From Phycisphaerae bacterium (GTDB lineage Bacteria > Planctomycetota > Phycisphaerae > SM23-33): a stretch of DNA of 64,000 nucleotides. The translations under genes were made by a program, and so were the position numbers. The notes under the pieces were generated by a model. That model saw only the letters and a program-made list of their open reading frames with translations. It made no database searches and was not told the origin of the DNA. Positions 38,098-45,338 of the stretch are shown piece after piece; the stretch's first letter is position 1; every line of letters begins with the position of its first letter. The stretch is from assembly GCA_030745875.1 (NCBI GenBank), contig JASLNT010000022.1:62001-126000 (forward strand). Direction: 5' to 3'.

Positions 38098-39465
38098 TCA
38101 GATATCTACTGACAGCGGCTTGGTGTTCTTCCATTCGCCGCGCGTAAAATCAGGGAACGCCTGCGGGGCCCCGCCGGTGGCGACTGACTTCTCGCTCAGA
38201 GGACCGACCGCCGACCAGAAGCATCCTTCGTAGACGTTCTGGTCAAGCGGGATTCCTTCCTGGAGGCACTCAATGATCCGCATTCTCATCATTCCATCCA
38301 TGCCGCCGTGGCCTTTGAGGCCCATTGCATCGACCTTGGCTTTAAGTCTTTTGATGAGCGGGTGAGCGAACTCCTTTGTCTTTGCAGTGAAGTCCTTGCC
38401 CTCGGCCCAGCGGTGGGCGTTTCCGAGCCCTTCGACCGCGATCCTGTTGGGGAAGCCGGTCAGCGCGCCCTTTGTTCCCACTATCAGATTGTGACGGCTG
38501 TACGGGCGCGGCGTGGTTTCGTCCCACTGGACCATGATTGTCCGACCGAGACTGGTCTTTATGATCGAGGTGTTCAGATCGCCGCCCTTGAAGTCGAGCT
38601 TGTTCCACTTGTGGTCTGCGGGGAATTTCTTCTTGGCGTAAAGGCTGCGCCCGAGTGCGGGTGTCGAGTAGGATACGATGGAGGCGAACGTATCCTCGCC
38701 GCGCGCAAGATTCATGTACTGCGCCACCGGTCCGAGTCCATGGGTGGGATAGAGATTCCCGTTGCGTTTGGCGTAATGATATGTGCGCCAACTTCCCGTA
38801 CCGCGCTTTACAGAGTTCATCTGCCCGCGCAGGGAGTGAATGTACGCGGCCTCGCCGTGAAGCAGCTGGCCCAGCAGACCTTTCCTGCACATGTTCAGGA
38901 AGAGCAGTTCCGCGGCGCCGTAGTTAACGTTCTCCATCATCATGCAGTGCTTGGCGGTGGATTCGGAGGTGTCTACGATCTTCCACATTTCTTCTATGGT
39001 CACTGCGATGGGCACTTCGCAGAAGGCGTGGGCTCCGGCCTTCATGGACTCGATGCAGTGCTCGGCGTGAGCATTCCAGTTCGTAGCGATGAACACCGCG
39101 TCGGGTTTCGTCTCTTTGAGCATCTTGAGGTATTCTTTGGGCCCGCCAAAATACGCCTTGGCGTCGGCGTGTCCTTTGGCCTTGGCGCCCTTGACGGCGC
39201 GTTCGGCCAGGTCCTGGTACAGATCGCAGACTCCTACAATCTTCGTGCCCGGAATCTTGCCTATATCATTGCAGTGTCCGCTTCCGCGGGCCCCGACCCC
39301 GATGAATACGCATTTTACCGTAGGCAGTTTCGGCGCGGCGAAATCGCCCATATATTTGGCCTTGGCGGGTCTGGCGGGAACCTGGGCTCCAGCCAGCAGA
39401 GGATTAAGAATTGCCAGTCCGCTGACTGCGCCTATACCTTGTAGAAAACCGCGGCGTGTACTCAT
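38098..39465 (-). CDS. Tat-exported Gfo/Idh/MocA protein, GH109-like
   Basis: 455 aa. The start MSTRRGFLQGIGAVSG is a twin-arginine signal, usual for GH109 and its relatives, which export with bound NAD. The Rossmann motif is FIGVGARGSGHC (start about residue 53), then IVGVCDLY and DAVFIATNWNAH. Downstream are CEVPIA (variant of the usual EKP), YPTHGLGP, GHGGMD and YEGCFWSAVGPLSEKSV, all typical of the GH109 group (alpha-N-acetylgalactosaminidase by an NAD-dependent redox mechanism). Substrate is inferred, and many planctomycete relatives are uncharacterised. It is a single gene; the 296 nt before it toward the kinase stub hold no recognised gene. Confidence 0.82.
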   Translation of the reverse strand: MSTRRGFLQGIGAVSGLAILNPLLAGAQVPARPAKAKYMGDFAAPKLPTVKCVFIGVGARGSGHCNDIGKIPGTKIVGVCDLYQDLAERAVKGAKAKGHADAKAYFGGPKEYLKMLKETKPDAVFIATNWNAHAEHCIESMKAGAHAFCEVPIAVTIEEMWKIVDTSESTAKHCMMMENVNYGAAELLFLNMCRKGLLGQLLHGEAAYIHSLRGQMNSVKRGTGSWRTYHYAKRNGNLYPTHGLGPVAQYMNLARGEDTFASIVSYSTPALGRSLYAKKKFPADHKWNKLDFKGGDLNTSIIKTSLGRTIMVQWDETTPRPYSRHNLIVGTKGALTGFPNRIAVEGLGNAHRWAEGKDFTAKTKEFAHPLIKRLKAKVDAMGLKGHGGMDGMMRMRIIECLQEGIPLDQNVYEGCFWSAVGPLSEKSVATGGAPQAFPDFTRGEWKNTKPLSVDI

Positions 39466-39642
39466 GAGAGTCTCCTTTGTAATCCGAGATTATCCCGGAT
39501 AGTGTTGCGCCCGCGACTGTCGCGGGGCTTCCACAGCGATTGTATCCAATGCGGCGCGTTGAGCAAGCTGAATCTGGCGTTCAGGCGCCCGAAAACAACA
39601 TCTCGTGTCCCCTAGGGGGCGACAACTGTCGCCTTTTGGCGT

Positions 39643-39866
39643 CGAGGCGACTGAAGGGATTCCGTTTGACGGGCGCCTGGGGCAATCCGCGAGGGTTCAG
39701 CTTGGGAAGCCCCGGAATCCTGATTCAAACCCACCTAAAAACAAGGATTAATACAAGACCACATCAAGACTTAAACACTGCTTGCGGACTGGCTCCACCA
39801 CTGAGTCATCCACTGTCCTCAGACTAGCCTGTACACAACTTGTACATAACTCGGTCCATCGTGCCT
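39643..39866. repeat. Direct repeat A (tRNA-Gly-derived), copy 1
   Basis: About 224 bp that is a diverged copy of 44810-45064. Shared landmarks, in order: GAAGGGATTCCGTTTGACGG, GGGGCAATCCGCGAGGG, TTCAGCTTGGGAAG, CAAACCCACC-like, and TGTACACAACTTGTACATAA with CCATCGTGCCT. Two parts match tRNA-Gly(CCC) at 48464-48535 in the same orientation: GAAGGGATTC (39653-39662) and GTTCAGCTTGGGAAG (39695-39709). In this copy GGGGC and GCCCC also bracket the second match and could form a hairpin. The rest of the 39466-39823 gap holds nothing else I recognise. Confidence 0.65.
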
Positions 39867-39979
39867 AAGAGGCGTGGCCTCGTGCACCCTCCTGAGCGTG
39901 CCTGATCCGCGGCGAGGAGGTAGGCGGGAAGTGATGAGACGGACATCAGACACGCAAGGCACACGGACAGAATCTTCAT
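39824..39979 (-). pseudogene. Third, truncated copy of the 738/732-aa secreted family
   Basis: ATG 39979 is preceded by AAGGAGAACGTT, the same leader as the two full paralogues. The frame begins MKILSVCLACLMSVSSLPAY and LLAADQA, nearly the same signal peptide as theirs (MKIPSVFLACLMAVSSLPAY). After about 26 residues similarity stops, and the frame runs into repeat A and ends at 39824 (51 aa). The copy has therefore lost the whole mature protein. The junction with repeat A suggests recombination at that repeat. Confidence 0.65.
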
Positions 39980-40016
39980 AACGTTCTCCTTGTCCGGCCG
40001 ACGGCGTCACCGGCGC

Positions 40017-42233
40017 CTATCGCGGGGCGAGCCCGGCCGGTCTGGACGTCGAACCGTCCGGCTTGGCGGATGACGAGGTGTCGGTTTCGAACTCCCCGTA
40101 ATAGACCATTGATGCCGGCACGGCGATCGGCTTGGGGAAGTACCACAAGCTGGCGTCGCGCCAACCCGCGTCGGCGGGCACGCCGCCTTTGCTCCGCCAT
40201 GTGATCGTGAGACTTTTCCTCTCGTATTCCTTTCCTTCGGCGGCCTTGTTGCCCGAGCCTAGCGCCAGTCGCCCGGCGGTGAAGTAGATCTGCGCCGCCG
40301 CCCCGTCCGAGGACTCATGCGCGTCTACTATCGAGTCGATCTGGGCCGCACAGTCCTTTGCATCCACGTAGGCGCGTTTGTCCCCGAGGAAGAAAAGGAG
40401 GGTGGCCCGCGCCTTCAGGTAAGTGATGCGCTTCCGCGGCGCGGTCCTGCTCTTGTCGGCGTGCATCACGTTGGCCGGCGCTTTGCATTCATTGAGCAGC
40501 GAGTAGATCCCGGCGGGCTTGGCGGCCCCGTAGTCGAGAAGAGACTGGGCGTACTGGACGATCGCCCTGCAGTAGTAAGAGGCCAATCGTTTCTTCTCGG
40601 CCTCATTGGCGCCGGCCCACTTGGCGCGGCGTTCCTTGAGGGTCTTCAGATTTCTCGACGGCAGTATGCGAAATCTCTCGGGCGCCTTCACCTCGATCTC
40701 GAACGTGAAGTCCTCCAGGAGTCCGTCGGCGGTCGCAAGCGTCCCGGTGACAGTGTGCTTTCCGTTGACCAGACCGCAGAACTGTGCTTTGTACTCCGGC
40801 GGCCGGCCCTTCGGCGACTTCCGCGCGACGAAATGACTGTAGCGCACCTGTTTGCCAATCTCGATCCGGGCGACGCTGTCATGTTCATACGGTTTCCCCA
40901 CCAAGGGCCCCCTTTTGTAGACCAGCCTCGGGTCCAGCATGACGCGGCTCATCGTAAACGACCAGGGCCTCTGGAGGCTGACGCCCAGGTCCCCTTTGTG
41001 CGTCATGCGGTCGAGGATGGCCTTGACCGTAACGATCAGGCCGATGATGACATCGCCCTCGTCAATCATCGTGTCCCGCCGGTCCTCGTTGTCGAGCATG
41101 AACTGGAACCGGACGCGCTTGATCACCTGCGCCAGATCCTTCCGCGCCACATCCATCTTGTCGATCAGGTCCTGTCGCTTGGCGCGTTTGAGGTCTTTGT
41201 CGAGGTAATGCGTGGCCGCGAACCGGCCCCTGGCCCGCAGGAACACCGGACGAATCCTGCTGTAGCTGATGTTCGAGGGATCAATGCCGCCCAGTACGCT
41301 GAGTTCGTCGCGTGATTTCTTCATCGTCCCGATCGAGACCGCCACGCGGTTCTTGAGGTCGCCCTTCTGACGAAACGCCTCGCGCAGCATCGGCCAGACT
41401 TTCGTCTTCAACCATTTCAAAACGACCCTCTGCACCAGGGAGATAACCAGTCCGTTGCCGGTGAAGTTCATCACCAGCTTCGCGGTTTTCTTCCTGATGA
41501 CTTGCCGGACCTTCAGGCGGAATGCCGCATTGAGACTCCTGAGATCTTTGAGGGGTATCTTCAGGACCTCGCGCGATTGGGCGTCGAGGACGGCCTTCAG
41601 GCTGAGACGCACCTGCCCGATGACGATGTCGCCGGCTTCCTTCACCCCCTCGGGCTGAAGCAGCTCCTCCAGTCCCTGCTCCGTCAGGTACGCCTTGACC
41701 TTCTTGTGGATCATCTTATCGGCGGCCTTCAGGATGAAATGCCGACGCTTCCGGCCTTTCGCTTCGCCCTCGTCCTCATCTTCGTCCGGGAGCGCGGCGA
41801 TCTTGACGCCGGAGTGCCCCTGGAGAATCTTCGCCGATCGTTCGATCGACTCGCGGAGTCTCGTCACGAGTTGCGCTTCTTCGGCGAGTCCCCACCGGGT
41901 CGAGTTCAGGTCGAACATCTTCCCCAGCATGTGGGCAAGCCATCGTCCTTCGCGAAAGAGTTTCCCGCCCAGTTCGGTCAACTCCTTCATGGCCTTTTCC
42001 CGGTCGGCCTTGGTGGCCGGCCTGGGCTTGGCGTCGAAGGCGATGAGCTTCTCTTCGATGACCGAGAACTTGCGTTCGAACGCACGCCGGGGTGCGTGAT
42101 AGCCGGAAATCGGCCGCTTGGCGGCCCCGACAAGTGTGCCGGGCTTCCTGGCTGGGGTGTCCGCGGCGAAGACGTAAGCGGGAAGCGATGAGACAGCCAT
42201 CAGACACGCAAGGAACACGGACGGAATCTTCAT
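40017..42233 (-). CDS. Secreted protein of unknown family, paralogue 1
   Basis: 738 aa with signal peptide (MKIPSVFLACLMAVSSLPAY, then VFAAD). I do not recognise the family. Residues 30-200 are charged and helical. Residues about 205-310 are almost identical to paralogue 2 (GDIVIGQVRLSLKAVLDAQS, VLKWLKTKVWPMLREAFRQK). A beta-rich, Ig-like part lies at about 470-550 (CGLVNGKHTVTGTL, DFTFEIEVKAP), then a helical, TPR-like region, and a C-terminus ending PDGSTSRPAGLAPR that both copies share. No catalytic motif or anchor is seen. It is tandem with paralogue 2 (101 nt apart, same leader AAGGAGAACGTC) and followed by a truncated third copy. Confidence 0.75.
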   Translation of the reverse strand: MKIPSVFLACLMAVSSLPAYVFAADTPARKPGTLVGAAKRPISGYHAPRRAFERKFSVIEEKLIAFDAKPRPATKADREKAMKELTELGGKLFREGRWLAHMLGKMFDLNSTRWGLAEEAQLVTRLRESIERSAKILQGHSGVKIAALPDEDEDEGEAKGRKRRHFILKAADKMIHKKVKAYLTEQGLEELLQPEGVKEAGDIVIGQVRLSLKAVLDAQSREVLKIPLKDLRSLNAAFRLKVRQVIRKKTAKLVMNFTGNGLVISLVQRVVLKWLKTKVWPMLREAFRQKGDLKNRVAVSIGTMKKSRDELSVLGGIDPSNISYSRIRPVFLRARGRFAATHYLDKDLKRAKRQDLIDKMDVARKDLAQVIKRVRFQFMLDNEDRRDTMIDEGDVIIGLIVTVKAILDRMTHKGDLGVSLQRPWSFTMSRVMLDPRLVYKRGPLVGKPYEHDSVARIEIGKQVRYSHFVARKSPKGRPPEYKAQFCGLVNGKHTVTGTLATADGLLEDFTFEIEVKAPERFRILPSRNLKTLKERRAKWAGANEAEKKRLASYYCRAIVQYAQSLLDYGAAKPAGIYSLLNECKAPANVMHADKSRTAPRKRITYLKARATLLFFLGDKRAYVDAKDCAAQIDSIVDAHESSDGAAAQIYFTAGRLALGSGNKAAEGKEYERKSLTITWRSKGGVPADAGWRDASLWYFPKPIAVPASMVYYGEFETDTSSSAKPDGSTSRPAGLAPR

Positions 42234-42334
42234 GACGTTCTCCTTGGGTTGGTGGAGAGACCCAGCAAGTGGTCAAGCGCAGCATACGACAAATCCGATC
42301 GGAATACAATGAATACGCCGGGCTCCGCCGATGC

Positions 42335-44533
42335 CTACCGCGGGGCGAGCCCGGCCGGCCTGGACGTCGAACCGTCCGGCTTCGCCGATGGCGAGTCGTC
42401 AGTCTCGAACTCCCCGTAGTAGATCATCGATGCGGGCACGACGATCGGCTTGGGGAAGTACGACAAGCTGAGGTCCTCTTTGGTCACCACGCCTCCCGCC
42501 AGCGTGAGTTTTTTCCTCTCGTATCCGCTTCCTTCTACGGCCTTGTTGCCTGAAGTGAGCGCGAGTAACGCGACCCAGCCGCAGACCGGTGAAGCATACC
42601 TCTTCGATATCGACTCGATCTCGGCGGCACAGTCTTTTGCGGCCGCGTAGGCGCGTTCGTCGCCAATGCCCAAGAGGACGCCGGCCAACGTCCGCAGGTA
42701 GCGGCTGCGAAGCCCCTGTCCCATCATCCCCTTGTTCTCGCGCGCCAGCTTCGCAGGCCCCTTGCATTCGTCGAGCAGCGCGTGGATCTGGTCGGGCCCG
42801 GCGGCTCTGTAGAGGAGAAGCATCCGCGCGTGCGTGACAATCGTGACGCAGTGACTCGCGGCCCATAGTCTCTTCTTGTTGTCATCAGCGGCGGCCCATA
42901 TCGCACGGGATTTCTGGAGCTCCTTCAGGCTTTTCGACACCTGCTTGCTATAATTCTCGGGCACCTTCACCTCGATCTCGAACGTGAAGTCCTCGATGAA
43001 TCCATCGGCGGACGTAAGCGTCCCGGTCACGGTATGCTTGCCGTTGGCGAGACCGCAGAACCGTGCTTCGTACTCCGGCGGGCGACGGATGCGTCGGCGA
43101 CGGGTCTTCGTTGGCTTCGGCGCTACGAAATGACTGTAGCGCACCTGTCGGCCAAACCGGACCCGGGCGACGGTGTCATGGGCATACGGTTCCTGCTCCA
43201 TCTTGTCACCCGTGCCTAGCGTGCGGATCAGCCTCAGTTGCAGCCCGACGCTGCTTGTCTTGAACTTTCCCGGGCCGAGGAGGCGGACGGCGAGATTCTT
43301 CCTGGACCCCGTGCGCTCGAGGGTGGTCTTGACCGTCTTGAGGAGACCGAAGATGACAATACCCTCGTCAACCATCGCAGCCTGCCGATCCTCTTCGTCG
43401 ATCATGAACTGGAACGAGACGCGCCTGAGAACCTTCGCCAGCCCCGTCCGGGCCACATCCATCTTGTCGATCAGGTCCTGTCGCCTGGCGCGCGTGAGGT
43501 CCTTGTCGAGGTACCGCGTGGCGGTAAATCGTCCCTTCGCCCGTCGGATCGCCCGACCGACCTTGCGCCAGCCGACCTTCGAGGGATCGGTTCTGCTGAG
43601 TTCGTTGAGTTCGTCGCGTGATTTCTTCATCGTCCCGATGGAAACGGCGACGCGGTTCTCGAGGTCGCCCTTCTGGCGAAACGCCTCGCGCAGCATCGGC
43701 CAGACTTTCGTCTTCAACCATTTCAGAACGACCCTCTGGGCCAGGGAGATGACCAGTCCGTTGCCGGTGAAGTTCATCACCAGCTTCGCGGTTTTCTTCC
43801 TGATGAATTGCCGGACCTTCAGGCGGAATGCCGCATTGAGACTCCTGAGATCTTTGAGGGGCATCTTCAGGACCTCGCGCGACTGTGCGTCGAGGACGGC
43901 CTTCAGGCTGAGACGCACCTGCCCGATGACGATGTCGCCGGCTTCCTTCACCCCCTCGGGCTGAAGCAGCGCCTCCAGTCCCTGCTCCGTCAGGAACGCA
44001 TCGACCTTCCTGTGCAGCAGCATGTCGGCGCCCTTAAGGAGGAGGCTCCGACGCTTCTCGGTCTTCTCTTCGCCTTCCTTCTCGTCTGCGGCCGCAGCGA
44101 TCTTGACGCCGGAGTGTCCCTGAATAATCTTCGCCGATCGTTCGATCGACTCGCGGATTCTCGTCACGAGTTGCGCTTCTTCGGCGAGTCCCCACCGGGT
44201 CGAGTTCGGGTCGCACATCTTCGCCAACATCTGGCCAAGCCCTCGTCCCTCGCGCGTGAGATCCCCGCCCAGCGTGTTCAGCTCCTTCATGGCCTTTTCC
44301 CGGTCGGCCTTGGTGGCCGGCCTGGGCTTGGCGTCGAAGGCGATGAGCTTCTCTTCGATGACCGAGAACTTGCGGTCGAACGCACGCAGGGGTGCGAGGT
44401 AGACGGAAATCGGCCGCTTGGTGGCCCCGGCAAGTGTGCCGGGCTTCCTGTCTGCGGTGTCCGCGGCGAAGATGTAAGCGGGAAGCGATGAGACAGCCAT
44501 CAGACACGCAAGGAACACGGACGGAATCTTCAT
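42335..44533 (-). CDS. Secreted protein of unknown family, paralogue 2
   Basis: 732 aa. The signal peptide is identical in its first 20 residues to paralogue 1, and the mature start ADTADRKPGTLAGATKRPIS differs at few places. The middle (about 200-310) is nearly identical at protein and DNA level, while the last 400 residues are much more diverged except for the shared C-terminus PDGSTSRPAGLAPR. This mosaic suggests gene conversion of selected parts. It lacks haem, metal or protease motifs I can name. It is the first of the tandem genes on the minus strand; the 44534-44809 leader up to repeat B holds no recognised gene. Confidence 0.75.
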   Translation of the reverse strand: MKIPSVFLACLMAVSSLPAYIFAADTADRKPGTLAGATKRPISVYLAPLRAFDRKFSVIEEKLIAFDAKPRPATKADREKAMKELNTLGGDLTREGRGLGQMLAKMCDPNSTRWGLAEEAQLVTRIRESIERSAKIIQGHSGVKIAAAADEKEGEEKTEKRRSLLLKGADMLLHRKVDAFLTEQGLEALLQPEGVKEAGDIVIGQVRLSLKAVLDAQSREVLKMPLKDLRSLNAAFRLKVRQFIRKKTAKLVMNFTGNGLVISLAQRVVLKWLKTKVWPMLREAFRQKGDLENRVAVSIGTMKKSRDELNELSRTDPSKVGWRKVGRAIRRAKGRFTATRYLDKDLTRARRQDLIDKMDVARTGLAKVLRRVSFQFMIDEEDRQAAMVDEGIVIFGLLKTVKTTLERTGSRKNLAVRLLGPGKFKTSSVGLQLRLIRTLGTGDKMEQEPYAHDTVARVRFGRQVRYSHFVAPKPTKTRRRRIRRPPEYEARFCGLANGKHTVTGTLTSADGFIEDFTFEIEVKVPENYSKQVSKSLKELQKSRAIWAAADDNKKRLWAASHCVTIVTHARMLLLYRAAGPDQIHALLDECKGPAKLARENKGMMGQGLRSRYLRTLAGVLLGIGDERAYAAAKDCAAEIESISKRYASPVCGWVALLALTSGNKAVEGSGYERKKLTLAGGVVTKEDLSLSYFPKPIVVPASMIYYGEFETDDSPSAKPDGSTSRPAGLAPR

Positions 44534-44809
44534 GACGTTCTCCTTCGGTTGGTGGAGAGACCCAGCAAGTGGTCAAATGCAGTTTATGACAAACCCGACC
44601 GGAACGCCATGCGTGCGCCGGGCTCAGAATGTCCTGTCGCCGACAGACGCTTTCATAGGCTGTTCCGAATTCGGAAGCTCTTGATCGTGTGTGCCACGGC
44701 TGCCAACAAGGGGCTAAGCTGCAGTGCGGCTGTGAGTGTAGCGGCTGGTTGGGAGCAGTTCAACGGAAATGACCGAATCTTTAAATCCGGGCTCTTCAAA
44801 CAGTTCCGA

Positions 44810-45064
44810 CGAGGCGGCCGAAGGGATTCCGTTTGACGGGCGCCTTTTGGCGTCGAAGCCCTCGAGGCGTATTGCCTGGGGCAATCCGCGAGGGTTCAGC
44901 TTGGGAAGTCTCAGAATCCTGATTTCAAACCACCCAAAACAAGAACTAACGATCGACTAAAACTACATTTACACACTGATCACAAACTGGATGCAACAGT
45001 AAGTTCAAGACTGTTTTCAGATTGACCTGTACACAACTTGTACATAACTCTGCCCATCGTGCCT
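44810..45064. repeat. Direct repeat B (tRNA-Gly-derived), copy 2
   Basis: About 255 bp, same orientation as repeat A, with about 32 extra bases (TTTTGGCGTCGAAGCCCTCG and following) after GGGCGCC. It contains two exact, collinear matches to tRNA-Gly(CCC): GCGGCCGAAGGGATTC (44814-44829; tRNA 48465-48480) and GTTCAGCTTGGGAAG (44894-44908; tRNA 48492-48506). The 64 bases between them replace 11 in the tRNA and include CTCGAGG, like the tRNA T-arm. It cannot fold as a tRNA. The two repeats bracket the paralogue cluster. Confidence 0.65.
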
Positions 45065-45242
45065 GGAATGCGACCAGTGTCGCCGAATCAAACCAACCAT
45101 GAGATTAATGGTGGTTATAGTCCAACCGCCAGCACTCAACAGCAGATTTCGCCTCAACCAAACACAGAAGTAATCCTTCGTTCAGACAAGCTGGATTGTA
45201 TGATCGGGCGAAAGGACGAAAGGACCGCATATCAAAACCGCT
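45065..45242. other. Gap before the LEPR-XLL gene
   Basis: No gene is seen. AACCAACCAT (near 45095) can pair with ATGGTGGTT (near 45112) with one bulged base, a small hairpin of unknown use. The sequence is visibly more AT-rich than its surroundings. Confidence 0.3.
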
Positions 45243-45270
45243 TTGGAAATATGGGAATCTGCCGTATACT
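45243..45270 (+). promoter_or_regulatory. Candidate promoter of the LEPR-XLL gene
   Basis: TTGGAA (45243-45248) and TATACT (45265-45270) with a 16-bp spacer. Transcription would begin near 45277, leaving too short a leader for a start at 45297 but a sensible one for 45339 or 45372. Confidence 0.4.
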
Positions 45271-45338
45271 GGTGGATTGACGTTTCGAAATAGATTTTGG
45301 GAACGGGGCGAAGGTTGCCGCGTTCCATACTCACGTGG

